Below, one piece after another: positions 24,325 to 33,641 of a stretch of 64,000 bases of DNA. The position numbers and the translations under genes were made by a program. This DNA is from Gudongella sp046224405 (GTDB taxonomy: Bacteria; Bacillota; Clostridia; Tissierellales; Tissierellaceae): positions 119,775 through 183,774 of the forward strand of contig NZ_JBJXRK010000003.1 of assembly GCF_046224405.1 (NCBI RefSeq), written 5' to 3'. The notes beneath the pieces are model-generated. The model saw only the letters and a program-made list of their open reading frames with translations. It was not told where the DNA came from and made no database searches. Position 1 is the stretch's first letter. Each line of letters opens with the position of its first letter.

Positions 24325-25347
24325 TTATATAGCCCCCTTCTCGAATTCTCTAATTATTGCCTCTACAAGTCTATAGGTGTTATCATAATCTGATTTGCTG
24401 ATCAGGGACAAAGGACTGTGAATATACCTTGTGGGAACTGATATTCCAGTGGTTGCACAGCCTGTGCCAGATATGTGTATTCTCCCTGAATCATTGCCAC
24501 CCATTGAGGTTTTTCTAAACTGGTAAGGTATCTTGTTCTCCTGGGCAATTTTAACAACTTGCTCCCTTAAGCTTCTGTCGTATACGGTTGTTCTGTCAAT
24601 CAATGATATGGCAGGCCCCTTACCAAGCATGGTAGGCATTTGATGGGAATCCAGTTCGTCAATCTCATAGCACAGGGTTCCTTCCAAAACAATAGCCATA
24701 TGAGGCTTAATCTGGTAGGCAGCTGGTCCTGCTCCAACAAGTCCAACCTCCTCCATAACTGTAAATGCGCCGTATATATCAGCATCTATATCAGATTTCA
24801 AAATATCAATTAGAATCGAACAGCCAACTCTATCATCCAGGGATTTTGCCTTGATTGTACCATTTCCCATCTCGCTGTAGGGAGTGTCAAAAGCTACATA
24901 ATCCCCGATGGAAACTTGCCTTTCAGCCTCCTCCTTGGAGGTAGCCCCTATATCAATATAAAGGTCATCAATATCCAGTACCTTTGACCACTCATCCCTT
25001 TTTTGCAGATGAATTGGTTTTGCTCCGATAACTCCTGGCAGCTTCTTTTCGCCGATGGTTACAGCCTTTGATACCAACACTCTCTTATCAATTCCCCCTA
25101 CGGGCATAAACTTAAGCAAGCCTGACGAATCTATGTCCTTCACAAGTAGACCGACCTCATCCATATGCGCAGCAATCATTAGTCTTTTTCCGCTTGGGTT
25201 GGAACCCTTCTTATGAACAATAAGGTTTCCAATTCTGTCTGTTTTTATTTCATCTACATAGCCCTCAAGACTGGACATTATCAAATCCCTTACTTCCTTT
25301 TCGTTGCCTGACACACCGGAGGCTTCAGTTAGTCTTTTTAGAAGCAT
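24325..25347 (-). CDS. M42 family metallo-aminopeptidase, copy 2
   Basis: A 340-residue paralogue with AAHMDEVGLL, LDDRVGC, VMEEVGLVGA, VLEGTLCYE and RYIHSPLSL. The fourth ligand region has E-GT rather than the VDV of its neighbours, and the last motif is HSPLSL rather than HSTVEM or HTSVEV. This points to a different specificity class. Its start overlaps copy 3 by 10 bases. Confidence 0.93.
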   Translation of the reverse strand: MLLKRLTEASGVSGNEKEVRDLIMSSLEGYVDEIKTDRIGNLIVHKKGSNPSGKRLMIAAHMDEVGLLVKDIDSSGLLKFMPVGGIDKRVLVSKAVTIGEKKLPGVIGAKPIHLQKRDEWSKVLDIDDLYIDIGATSKEEAERQVSIGDYVAFDTPYSEMGNGTIKAKSLDDRVGCSILIDILKSDIDADIYGAFTVMEEVGLVGAGPAAYQIKPHMAIVLEGTLCYEIDELDSHQMPTMLGKGPAISLIDRTTVYDRSLREQVVKIAQENKIPYQFRKTSMGGNDSGRIHISGTGCATTGISVPTRYIHSPLSLISKSDYDNTYRLVEAIIREFEKGAI

Positions 25348-26390
25348 AATAACCCCTCCATTTCATCTTCTTTGATGGATGCACTGAAAAATGCCAATAG
25401 CTTAGCAGTTTGTGATACATCCTTAAGATCAAGAACCTCAACAGAAGTATGCATATACCTCAATGGAATGGATAGCACCAAGGCAGGTATTCCTTCCCTT
25501 GTGATCTGCATCGCTCTTGCATCTGTACCAGTGGGACCTGGCCTAACATCTGTCTGAATGGGTATATTATAATCATTTGCAACAGTAACCAGTCTTTTTC
25601 TCAAGCCTGGATGTATATTGCCACCAAGTGTGACTCCCGGTCCTTTTCCCATTTCGATTGAGTTTGAATTGTTCAGCTCAGGGGTTCTTCCGAAGCCAAC
25701 ATCAACAGCTATTCCAATATCGGGATTAATTCCATAGGTTGCAGTTAAGGCTCCTGACATTGTGATTTCCTCTTGGATGGTAGCGACGAAATATACATCC
25801 GCATAATGGTTGATTTTTTCAAGCTCTTTCATGGTCTCATAAAGAGCTGCAACTCCTGCCCTGTCGTCCATTGCCTTTCCTGAAACTCTACTGTTCATAA
25901 GAGTGACAAGCTTCCTGTTGACAGTTATTGAATCGCCTATTGACACAAGCTGGGATAGTTCGTCCTTATTAAACCCTGTGTCAATTATCATGTCTTCCAT
26001 CTTGATTGATTTCTCTTGCTCCGATTGCTCCTGCAAGTGAGGAGGCTTGGATCCGATAACTCCAAGAACCTCTTCTTTTCCGTGAATGACAACCTCCTGA
26101 GCCAGGATTGTTCTTGGGTCAATTCCGCCTATGTTTGTAAAATGTATAAATCCCTTTTTGTCTATATCCTTTACCATAAATCCAATTTCATCCATGTGGG
26201 CAGCCATCAGTATTTTAACATCACCATTTCCGGAGCCTTTTCTGTGGGCAATTATGTTTCCCAATTTATCCACCTGGATAGAATCCGTATGCTTCTCAAA
26301 TGCATTGATTATCTCGTTCTTAAGGTTAAATTCAAAGCCTGAGACACCGTTCCCATTGGACAGTATCTCCAGTAGTTCCTTGGTTTCCAT
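25338..26390 (-). CDS. M42 family metallo-aminopeptidase, copy 3
   Basis: A 350-residue paralogue and the first gene of the tandem set. Motifs are AAHMDEIGFM, MDDRAGV, IQEEITMSGA, AVDVGFGRTP and RYMHTSVEV. GGAGG lies 7 bases before the start. Together the three genes could form mixed or separate peptide-trimming complexes, plausible for an amino-acid-fermenting anaerobe. That role is inference. Confidence 0.93.
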   Translation of the reverse strand: METKELLEILSNGNGVSGFEFNLKNEIINAFEKHTDSIQVDKLGNIIAHRKGSGNGDVKILMAAHMDEIGFMVKDIDKKGFIHFTNIGGIDPRTILAQEVVIHGKEEVLGVIGSKPPHLQEQSEQEKSIKMEDMIIDTGFNKDELSQLVSIGDSITVNRKLVTLMNSRVSGKAMDDRAGVAALYETMKELEKINHYADVYFVATIQEEITMSGALTATYGINPDIGIAVDVGFGRTPELNNSNSIEMGKGPGVTLGGNIHPGLRKRLVTVANDYNIPIQTDVRPGPTGTDARAMQITREGIPALVLSIPLRYMHTSVEVLDLKDVSQTAKLLAFFSASIKEDEMEGLLCF

Positions 26391-26414
26391 GTATTAACCT
26401 CCTTGTATTTTCTT

Positions 26415-26449
26415 CAAAAAAATGGGTTAAATTAAATTTAACCCATTTT
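26415..26449 (-). terminator. Terminator of the ispH-rpsA gene
   Basis: AAAATGGGTTAAATT and AATTTAACCCATTTT form a 15-bp complementary pair, and the minus strand continues as a T-run. It lies 21 bases after the ispH-rpsA stop. Confidence 0.8.
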
Positions 26450-26469
26450 GTCTCTTATATTTTGAGATA

Positions 26470-28461
26470 TTAGTCTTCTTTTGTAAGCTCTTCCACACTT
26501 GTGTTGAAATCGCCTTGCTCATAAGTCTCTTCAGCATCCTCTTCAACAGCTGGTGCATCTTCAGCTGGCTCTTCAGCTTCCACTGCATCCTTGGCGCTTA
26601 GGCTGATTTTCTTGTCAGCTTCATTGATCTCAGTTATCTTAACAGTCACCTTATCGCCAACCTTAAGAACATCTGAAGGCTTCTCAACGTGATCCTTTGA
26701 TATTTGTGAAACGTGTAGCAGTCCGTCAACACCTTTAATGACCCTTACAAAGGCACCAAAGTCAAGAATATTGACCACTTCGCCATCTATGACATCTCCA
26801 ACCTTATATTCCTTAAGGAATACTTCCCAAGGCTCTTCTGTTGTCTGCTTAAGACCCAGTGAAATTCTGTTCTTCTCCTTATCAAAGGCAAGAACCCTAA
26901 CTTCAACATTGTCGCCTTCCTTCAATACCTCTGAAGGGTGCTTAACTCTAAACCAAGCAAGATCTGATATGTGAATAAGCCCGTCAATTCCGCCAAGGTC
27001 AACAAATGCACCAAAATCAGTAAGTCTTTGTACAACACCTGTCAGCATTTTGCCCTCTTCTATAGTCTCCCAAAGCTCTGCTCTCTGCTTTTCAACCTCT
27101 ACCTTTTCAACAGCTTTTCTTGAAAGGATCATTCTTCTTTTTTGAATATCGAAATCTATTATTTTCGCACTAAGAGTTTGTCCCTTGAACTGGTTTAAGT
27201 CTGATACATAATTCATTGAAATCTGTGATGCAGGCATAAAACCGTTTACTCCCTGAACCAGTACTGTAAGTCCACCCTTAACTGCATTAAGAACCTTAAC
27301 CTCAAGGATTTCTTCGTTTTTATAGGACTCTTCCAGAACTTCCCAATCTTTTATAAAGTCAACTCTTTTTGCTGAAAGTACGACATTACCCTCACCATCA
27401 TCAAGTTTCATTACATATACGTCGATTTCATCTCCCACTTTAAAAAGGTCTTTTGGATCTGCATCCTGCTCTTTTGAAATCTCGCTTCTGTCGATGATTC
27501 CATCACTCTTGTAGTTGATGTTTACCATTACTTCGTTGTTTGTTACATAAAGCACTGTCCCCTTAAGAACGTCACCTCTGTTGATCCTTTTAAAGGAACT
27601 CTCAATCGCTTCCATCATTTCATCTTTGTTATAATTCTCCATTACCTTAACAGCCTCCTTAATTATCCAATCAGGTGTTGAAGCACCTGCGGTTATACCT
27701 ATTGTATTAAAATTTTGTAGCTTTTGTAAAGCTAATTCTTCAATAGTTTCTATATGAAACACATTTTTGCAGTGTCTACTGCTTATTTCAGCCAATTTAA
27801 TCGTATTGGAGCTGTGTTTTCCACCAATAACAATCATTGCATCAGCTTTTCTGGCCACTTCTTCGGCAGCTTCCTGTCTAAGCTTTGTAGCATTGCAGAT
27901 TGTGTTGAATAAAATTGTCTCATTTGATTTTCCCTCAACAATCTTACTAAGCTCCAGAAACTTATCAAGTCTGTTTGTAGTCTGTGATACAACACAGGAC
28001 TTTTCCATTTCCGGCAATTCAGTCGCTTCCTCTGAGGTATTGACAATGTAGGCCTTGTTTTCACACCAACCATTTATTCCAATCACTTCAGGATGATCCT
28101 TGTCTCCTATGATAACTATGTTGTAGCCTTTGGAATTGTAGTCTTGGACCTTTTTGTGAACAGCCACTACATAGGGGCAAGTACAATCAACAAGGTGCAA
28201 TCCAGACTCCTCAATCTCATTGATGATATTCTCAGGTACGCCATGAGATCTGACAATTATTCTTCCATCATTTATATCTTCAAATCCATCGACTGTCTGG
28301 AGTCCTTTATCTTCAAGTGCTTTTACAGCCTGTGGATTGTGAATCAACGGCCCGTAGGAGTAAACTCTGCTTTCAGCCCTTGACAATTCATCCTCAGTCA
28401 TCCTGACTGCTCTGTCAACGCCGAAACAGAATCCTGCGTTTTCAGCCAATATAATCTCCAA
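26470..28461 (-). CDS. ispH: Fusion of IspH (HMB-PP reductase) and S1-domain protein (RpsA-like)
   Basis: A 663-residue two-part protein. Residues 1-280 are IspH, the [4Fe-4S] enzyme making IPP/DMAPP, with cysteines in NAGFCFGVDRAV, DCTCPYV and NTICNAT. Residues of about 295-640 are four S1 RNA-binding domains, each with a GLIHISDL or GLLHVSQI type core, as in ribosomal protein S1. The tail is acidic. The fusion is known from Clostridia. plsC and cmk lie immediately upstream (cmk-plsC-ispH-rpsA), matching the usual cmk-plsC-ispH-rpsA order. It links isoprenoid supply to a translation protein through one transcript. Confidence 0.96.
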   Translation of the reverse strand: MEIILAENAGFCFGVDRAVRMTEDELSRAESRVYSYGPLIHNPQAVKALEDKGLQTVDGFEDINDGRIIVRSHGVPENIINEIEESGLHLVDCTCPYVVAVHKKVQDYNSKGYNIVIIGDKDHPEVIGINGWCENKAYIVNTSEEATELPEMEKSCVVSQTTNRLDKFLELSKIVEGKSNETILFNTICNATKLRQEAAEEVARKADAMIVIGGKHSSNTIKLAEISSRHCKNVFHIETIEELALQKLQNFNTIGITAGASTPDWIIKEAVKVMENYNKDEMMEAIESSFKRINRGDVLKGTVLYVTNNEVMVNINYKSDGIIDRSEISKEQDADPKDLFKVGDEIDVYVMKLDDGEGNVVLSAKRVDFIKDWEVLEESYKNEEILEVKVLNAVKGGLTVLVQGVNGFMPASQISMNYVSDLNQFKGQTLSAKIIDFDIQKRRMILSRKAVEKVEVEKQRAELWETIEEGKMLTGVVQRLTDFGAFVDLGGIDGLIHISDLAWFRVKHPSEVLKEGDNVEVRVLAFDKEKNRISLGLKQTTEEPWEVFLKEYKVGDVIDGEVVNILDFGAFVRVIKGVDGLLHVSQISKDHVEKPSDVLKVGDKVTVKITEINEADKKISLSAKDAVEAEEPAEDAPAVEEDAEETYEQGDFNTSVEELTKED

Positions 28462-28464
28462 CTT

Positions 28465-29043
28465 CTAGCCTCCCAACTTGTATATCTTTGCCAGTATTTC
28501 CTGGCTTATATTGCTATAATCTTCATTGCCCAGCCGGCCTGTATATTTCTTGTGATATGCAATAGGTTCACCGATAACGATATCAAGCCTACTGAACAGT
28601 TTATAACTACCCTCGATGTAAACCGGCAAAACGGGTGCCTGTGATTTCATTGCCAATAAGGCCACGCCTGCCTTTGCATTTTCCGGGTTGTATTCCTTAA
28701 CCCTTGTTCCTTCAGGGAAGATTCCTAATACCTTCTCAGATTTCAAAATTCTTAATGCAGTCTTTACAGCTGATAAGTCTGCGACCTGTCTGTCTACTGG
28801 AAATACACCCAACCAATTGAGCGGAACTTTAAGAAATTTGTTTTGGAAGAGCTCCTTCTTCCCCATCCAGGATATTTTTCTTGGAAACATGGCAGCCAGA
28901 ATCAAAGGATCCCAATTGCTTCTGTGATTTGAGCAAAGTACAAGTCTGCCATCACCTGGAATGTTTTGTTTGCCTTCAACCTTTATTCTAAATGTGATGT
29001 TGAAGACAACAAAGGCTATAGCCTTTACCAATGAATAAAACAA
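28465..29043 (-). CDS. plsC: 1-acyl-sn-glycerol-3-phosphate acyltransferase
   Basis: A 192-residue membrane-associated acyltransferase making phosphatidic acid. The catalytic H-x4-D is in SNHRSNWDPLIL, and the substrate motif FPEGTR is present, as in PlsC. The only start matching the open frame is a TTG at 29043, two bases after the cmk stop. The G-run at the end of cmk can act as its ribosome site, so translation is coupled to cmk. Confidence 0.93.
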   Translation of the reverse strand: MFYSLVKAIAFVVFNITFRIKVEGKQNIPGDGRLVLCSNHRSNWDPLILAAMFPRKISWMGKKELFQNKFLKVPLNWLGVFPVDRQVADLSAVKTALRILKSEKVLGIFPEGTRVKEYNPENAKAGVALLAMKSQAPVLPVYIEGSYKLFSRLDIVIGEPIAYHKKYTGRLGNEDYSNISQEILAKIYKLGG

Positions 29044-29045
29044 TC

Positions 29046-29708
29046 CTATTTTCCCCCCTTTACCAGGTTGATAATCAGGTCAACAGTTTCTTCAATGCTG
29101 AGGTCGGTTGTGTCCACGAGGATTGAATCCTCTGTCCTGGTTAAAGGAGATTCTTCTCTGGTACTGTCAATTTCATCACGTCTTCTAATGTCCTCAATGA
29201 TACCCTCAAGAGTGATGCTATCGACACCTTTGTCTATCAGTTCCAGATACCTTCTTCTACCTCTTTCCTCAACCGAGGCCGTGACAAAAAACTTGTAATC
29301 TGCATCAGGCAGAACGACAGTTGTTATATCCCGGCCATCCATTACCACTGATTTTCTTGATGCCATTTCCTGCTGAAGTGAAACCATTCTCTCCCTTACT
29401 TCCTTGCTGCTTGCAATGTAAGAGACATTATCGCTTATGCGATGGTCTCTGATTTCATCATCCACCAGCTTGTTATCAAGATAGATATGATTATTGGAAA
29501 AACTTATATCAGTGGAATCAAGAAGAGAATTTACCTCATCCTGATTCTTTGGATCGAGATTGTTTTGCAGCACCTTAAGGGTGTAAGCTCTGTACATGGC
29601 TCCTGTATCAATATATTCGAAATTCAATTCATTTGCCACAATTTTAGCTACTGTGCTTTTGCCGGCACCAGCAGGTCCATCGATTGCTATTGAGTAATTT
29701 CTGGTCAT
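29046..29708 (-). CDS. cmk: Cytidylate kinase
   Basis: (d)CMP kinase with the P-loop DGPAGAGKST, then YIDTGAMYRA, MDGRDITTVVLPDA and a lid region RGRRRYLEL. 220 residues. GGAGGG six bases upstream selects ATG 29708; the open frame begins 30 bases earlier inside a terminator-like hairpin. It is the first gene of cmk-plsC-ispH-rpsA. Confidence 0.97.
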   Translation of the reverse strand: MTRNYSIAIDGPAGAGKSTVAKIVANELNFEYIDTGAMYRAYTLKVLQNNLDPKNQDEVNSLLDSTDISFSNNHIYLDNKLVDDEIRDHRISDNVSYIASSKEVRERMVSLQQEMASRKSVVMDGRDITTVVLPDADYKFFVTASVEERGRRRYLELIDKGVDSITLEGIIEDIRRRDEIDSTREESPLTRTEDSILVDTTDLSIEETVDLIINLVKGGK

Positions 29709-29720
29709 AATCTGCCCTCC

Positions 29721-29750
29721 GAAAAAAAGAATAACCACCCATTGGTGGTT
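29721..29750 (-). terminator. Hairpin with T-run just upstream of cmk (possible attenuator)
   Basis: AACCACC and GGTGGTT pair around a 4-base loop (29733-29750), followed on the minus strand by ATTC and seven T residues. The T-run ends next to the cmk ribosome site. It may simply end upstream transcription, or may attenuate cmk expression. Confidence 0.7.
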
Positions 29751-29845
29751 TGCATTCAGTAGTGTTTCAGGCCAAAGACTATTGACATCTCCTGGGATTC
29801 AATCCCAAAAGCAGGCTCGGTCCGGATGTATTGTAGCAGAAAAAA

Positions 29846-29967
29846 TCATGCTGATAACCTTATCTGTTTTAGATGGTTTCCGTCTTCAATCTTCCTCTTG
29901 ATCCTCGGTTTAAAAACCATGGATTCATATCTACAGTAATAGCCCTCGTATAATACTACAGTTTCAC
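29846..29967 (-). pseudogene. Possible frameshifted small ORF upstream of cmk
   Basis: GGAGAG is followed by GTG AAA CTG TAG, which stops at once. The neighbouring frame is open for about 39 codons and reads as protein-like sequence (CETVVLYEGYYCRYES, then MVFKPRIKRKIEDGNHL). Adding one A to the AAA run would join the GTG to this frame, giving a 40-residue basic protein. I do not recognise a family. Alternatives are chance, a short ATG-initiated peptide from 29920, or a structured leader. Confidence 0.35.
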
Positions 29968-30016
29968 AAACTCTCCTATATAATTATATAATAAACACGT
30001 AACATAAACAAGCTAT

Positions 30017-31237
30017 TTATACATTAATTCCAGCCAAATATCCAGTTGAATACGCTATTTGAAGATTGTATCCTCCCGTTAGTGCATCTACATCGATTAT
30101 CTCACCTGCAAAGAACAATCCAGGTATGATTTTCGACTCCATTGTTGATGGGTTTATCTCTTTGACGTTTATTCCTCCTGAAGTTACAATTCCTTCCTCT
30201 ATGGGTCTGAATCCTTTGAAACTTAGAGGGAAGCTCTTTAGTGCATTTACTAGTTTATCTCTTTCCTCCTTTGTAATCTGATGCACAACCTTGTCTGGAT
30301 AAATTCCAGAAGCCTCTATTACCCATGGTATGAGCCTTTGAGGTAAAAGTTCATTTAAGGCATTCTTCAGCTGTTTGTTGCTGAATTGTGCAAAGTCTCT
30401 TACAATTCTGGAATCCAGTTTCTCCTGGTCCAAAGCGGGCTTAAGATCAAGGGTTAGTCTAAGATTTGATTTTATACCGTTCACATAATTGCTCATTGAC
30501 AGTACAATAGGTCCCGAAATTCCGTAGTGGGTGAATACCATCTCTCCAAATTCACTGTGAATCTGCTTCTTTCCAGAATAGGCTGTCAAACTAACATTTC
30601 TAAGTGATAAGCCCATCAGTTCATTCACCCAGACATCATTAAGTTCGATTGGTACAAGACTAGGTCTCAGGTCAGTAACCGTATGACCCAATGATTTGGC
30701 AAAGGAATATCCATCCCCTGTAGATCCGGTAGCAGGATAGCTCCTGCCTCCAGTTGTAACAATCAATTTATCACATTTAAACTCCCCACCATCCCTAATG
30801 AATAGCGTAAAGCTCTCCCCGTCATATTTAATATGGGAAACATCTGAATTAAGTCTTATGCCAACTCCAGATTGATCAAGATACTTCTTGAATGCCTTGA
30901 TGACATCACTGGATTTATCACTCTCCGGAAACACCCTATTTCCTCTTTCCACCTTTGTTTTTAAGCCGTACTTGTTTAAAAGGTCAATAATAGCATTATT
31001 ATCAAAGGTATATAGGCTGCTGTATAGAAAATTTCTATTTGTTACCACATTATCAAAAAACTCTTCAATAGGTGCTGAGTTTGTGATGTTGCATCTGCCC
31101 TTCCCAGTTATAAAAAGCTTTTTTCCCAGCTGATTGTTCTTTTCAAATAATGTAACAGTGTGTCCCTTTTCTGCTGCAGCCCCAGCTGCCAATATTCCTG
31201 CCGGTCCTCCACCTATTACTCCAACGTTAAAATTCAT
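30017..31237 (-). CDS. HI0933/BaiN-family NAD(P)/FAD-dependent oxidoreductase
   Basis: A 406-residue flavoprotein. The N-terminal Rossmann motif GVIGGGPAGILAAGAAAEKG is followed by QLGKKLFITGKGRCNITN, a family hallmark. VTTGGRSYPATGSTGDGYSFAKSLGH and a C-terminal GLFFAGEIIDVDALTGGYNLQIAYSTG complete the pattern. Members are widespread and mostly uncharacterised flavin dehydrogenases. It stands alone between the RpiR gene and cmk. Confidence 0.92.
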   Translation of the reverse strand: MNFNVGVIGGGPAGILAAGAAAEKGHTVTLFEKNNQLGKKLFITGKGRCNITNSAPIEEFFDNVVTNRNFLYSSLYTFDNNAIIDLLNKYGLKTKVERGNRVFPESDKSSDVIKAFKKYLDQSGVGIRLNSDVSHIKYDGESFTLFIRDGGEFKCDKLIVTTGGRSYPATGSTGDGYSFAKSLGHTVTDLRPSLVPIELNDVWVNELMGLSLRNVSLTAYSGKKQIHSEFGEMVFTHYGISGPIVLSMSNYVNGIKSNLRLTLDLKPALDQEKLDSRIVRDFAQFSNKQLKNALNELLPQRLIPWVIEASGIYPDKVVHQITKEERDKLVNALKSFPLSFKGFRPIEEGIVTSGGINVKEINPSTMESKIIPGLFFAGEIIDVDALTGGYNLQIAYSTGYLAGINV

Positions 31238-31353
31238 TAAATCCTCTCCTTAGATCTACTCTCTACTAGATAATAACACAAAGTATAAAAATTTTCTTAT
31301 CATTTATGATAATATTTACTATGATATATTATTCTTCCCTTTATATATTACAT

Positions 31354-31385
31354 AAAAAAATCCGTTGCGTTTTACCACAACGGAT
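31354..31385 (-). terminator. Terminator of the rpiR-like gene
   Basis: ATCCGTTG (31360-31367) and CAACGGAT (31378-31385) form the stem, followed on the minus strand by seven T residues. It lies just after the RpiR-family gene. Confidence 0.85.
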
Positions 31386-31408
31386 CCAAAATAATTAAAA
31401 TTTCTTTC

Positions 31409-32275
31409 CTATATGCTATTTTCATCGTAGATGCTATATTTTTTCCAAACATGCTCCAGCTCCTCAAAGTATGGAGTAATATCCTCCTTCTTCTCACTTC
31501 CAAGGGCTATTATAAAGGCATTTATCAAGCTCATGGGAGCCACAAGTGAATCCACAAAGGAAAGCATGTCACTCCTTGCAATTATTGTTATGTCCGACTT
31601 GTCGGATGCAGGTGAAATAAGGCTATCAGTAAAGCTTACGATCCTGCAACCCTTGCTCTTCGTATATTCAAGTGCCTCCAATGTCCGTTTGGAATACCTT
31701 GGATATGTAAGGCATATTACTATGTCTTCCTTGTCAACCTTTGCCAGCTGTTCGAAAATGTCATTTGCTCCTGGCTGAACCAGCCTGACGTTCTCAAATA
31801 TGAAATTCATGTAGAATGCCATATATCCTGAAAGGAAGGATGAACTTCTCAAACCCATTATATAAATGTTCTTTGCCTTTAAGGTCATTTCAACAGCATT
31901 GTAAAACTTATCGAAATCAACCTCAGACAAAGTTTTTCTAAGGTTCTCAACGTCCTTTTCCATGACCTTGGCGATTGAGTGCTCGTTTTTGGAATAATCC
32001 TCAGAAAGGTTAAGCCTTTGAACAGTGGTCAGCTTATTTCTTATAAGCTCCTGAAGCTCCCTCTGCAACTCCTTGTATCCTGAATACCCAAGGGCGTTGG
32101 CAAACCTTACAACGGTTGATTCGCTTATATTCAAATTTTTGCCGAGACTGGCTGCTGTCATGAAGGCTGCCTTATCATATTGATTTATCATATACTCGGC
32201 AATGATCTTCTGGCCCTTGCTAAGTCTTGAATAATTGTCCTGGATATTCCTGATTACATTCGGATTCGAAACCAT
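31409..32275 (-). CDS. MurR/RpiR family transcriptional regulator
   Basis: A 288-residue regulator with an N-terminal HTH_6 domain (TAASLGKNLNISESTVVRFANALGYSGYKELQREL) and a C-terminal SIS sugar-isomerase-like domain (about 125-260) that normally senses phosphosugars. It is encoded directly after the 2-oxoacid oxidoreductase subunits, with a 15-base gap. It is therefore the best candidate regulator for the repeated operator-like sites at the head of that operon. That link is inference. Confidence 0.88.
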   Translation of the reverse strand: MVSNPNVIRNIQDNYSRLSKGQKIIAEYMINQYDKAAFMTAASLGKNLNISESTVVRFANALGYSGYKELQRELQELIRNKLTTVQRLNLSEDYSKNEHSIAKVMEKDVENLRKTLSEVDFDKFYNAVEMTLKAKNIYIMGLRSSSFLSGYMAFYMNFIFENVRLVQPGANDIFEQLAKVDKEDIVICLTYPRYSKRTLEALEYTKSKGCRIVSFTDSLISPASDKSDITIIARSDMLSFVDSLVAPMSLINAFIIALGSEKKEDITPYFEELEHVWKKYSIYDENSI

Positions 32276-32290
32276 TCGGCAACAACCTTT

Positions 32291-32818
32291 CTACTTGACT
32301 AATTCGTATCCCTCTTTAAGGGCTGCTTTGTTCAACTCTTCAGTTCCCTTGGGAACCCTTGAAAGAACAGCTTTTTGAAGTGATTCCTGGGAAACTATTT
32401 CTGTTATGCTATGGATCGCTCCCAGGGCAACAATGTTTGCAACCATTGGCTTGCCCAGCTTCTCTGAAGCGGTTGATAGAATGGGAATCCTATATACATC
32501 TATGTCTTCCCTCTCTGGACTTTCAACTGATTCGTCTATGACAAGTATTCCTCCCGGCTTAAGTGACCCAAGATACTTGTCGCATGAAAGCTGAGTCAAT
32601 GATAAGAGCAGGTCACAATTTTCAACCTTTGGAAATGATATCTCTTCCTCACTTATAATTACTTCAGCCTTGCTTGCTCCACCTCTTGCCTCAGGGCCGT
32701 ATGACTGTGATTGAAGGGCGTTTTTACCATCCAGTATCGCTGCTTCAGCCAGTATTATTCCCCCAGTAATTAGTCCCTGTCCACCAGATCCTGAAAATCT
32801 CAATTCCCAACGTTTCAT
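32291..32818 (-). CDS. 2-oxoacid:ferredoxin oxidoreductase, gamma subunit
   Basis: A 175-residue gamma domain (GSGGQGLITGGIILAEAAI, then QSYGPEARGGASKAEVIIS). It belongs to the three-subunit KorABC/VorABC class that oxidatively decarboxylates 2-oxoacids with CoA and reduces ferredoxin. It overlaps no neighbour but follows beta by one base. Substrate (2-oxoglutarate or branched-chain) cannot be settled from sequence. Confidence 0.92.
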   Translation of the reverse strand: MKRWELRFSGSGGQGLITGGIILAEAAILDGKNALQSQSYGPEARGGASKAEVIISEEEISFPKVENCDLLLSLTQLSCDKYLGSLKPGGILVIDESVESPEREDIDVYRIPILSTASEKLGKPMVANIVALGAIHSITEIVSQESLQKAVLSRVPKGTEELNKAALKEGYELVK

Positions 32819-32819
32819 A

Positions 32820-33641
32820 TTAGCCCTCCTTCCTAAGTGATGCGATCAGTTTATCATATTGTTCAGTATACTCTGGTCTCTCGATACTATGAAGCTCTCC
32901 TATGACAAACTTTCCTTCCTTCTTCTCTTCCGGCAGCTTATCCCAGGCTACCTTGTTGATGGCATTTTCCTTCAGATAGGTTGTCATATCAACTGCACTT
33001 CCCTTTCTGTTCTTTCTGCCGTAGTAGGTTGGGCATGTTGACATGGCTTCTATAAATGAGAATCCCTTGTTCTGGATTCCTGCAATAATATTCTTTTCAA
33101 GCTGATTTGCAGCAAATATCGTTCCTCTTGCAACGTATGAAGCACCAGCAGCAGTTGCTAGATTGCACAGGTCAAAGTTTGGATCAACGCTTCCATAGGG
33201 AGCGGTTGTACCCTTGTCACCTGTAGGTGTTGTCGGTGAGAATTGTCCTCCAGTCATCCCGTAGGTGTTGTTATTGAAAACAATAGTCGTTATGTCAATA
33301 TTTCTTCTGCATGCATGGATAAGGTGGTTCCCTCCAATCGCAGATGAGTCCCCATCGCCTGTTACAACAATCACCTTCAATTCAGGATTTGCCATCTTGA
33401 CCCCAGTAGCAAATGCCAAGGCTCTACCATGTGTTGTGTGAAGTGTGTTGAAATCAAGATATCCAGGTGCTCTGGAAGAACAGCCTATGCCTGATACCAC
33501 ACATACCTTGTCCTTATCAAGGCCAAGTGAATCAACAGCCTTAACCAAGGCTCTGGTAACAATACCATTTCCGCATCCAGGACACCAAATATGAGGTAAG
33601 TTTTGAGTTCTAAAATAATTCTTAACTAATTCACTAGGCAT
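32820..33641 (-). CDS. korB: 2-oxoacid:ferredoxin oxidoreductase, beta subunit (TPP-binding)
   Basis: 273 residues with the cluster-binding HIWCPGCGNGI near the N-terminus and the thiamine-diphosphate motif TGDGDSSAIGGNHLIHA extending to VFNNNTYGMTGGQ. The N-terminal WCPGCG cysteines and a later cysteine bind a [4Fe-4S] cluster in this family. It overlaps the alpha gene by 8 bases. No separate ferredoxin-like delta subunit gene is seen. Confidence 0.93.
   Translation of the reverse strand: MPSELVKNYFRTQNLPHIWCPGCGNGIVTRALVKAVDSLGLDKDKVCVVSGIGCSSRAPGYLDFNTLHTTHGRALAFATGVKMANPELKVIVVTGDGDSSAIGGNHLIHACRRNIDITTIVFNNNTYGMTGGQFSPTTPTGDKGTTAPYGSVDPNFDLCNLATAAGASYVARGTIFAANQLEKNIIAGIQNKGFSFIEAMSTCPTYYGRKNRKGSAVDMTTYLKENAINKVAWDKLPEEKKEGKFVIGELHSIERPEYTEQYDKLIASLRKEG

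Noticed and set aside
29739..30016. T-box or known riboswitch ahead of cmk
   Set aside because: No TGG-N-ACCGCG T-box sequence or known aptamer core was seen; only a hairpin and a short open frame.
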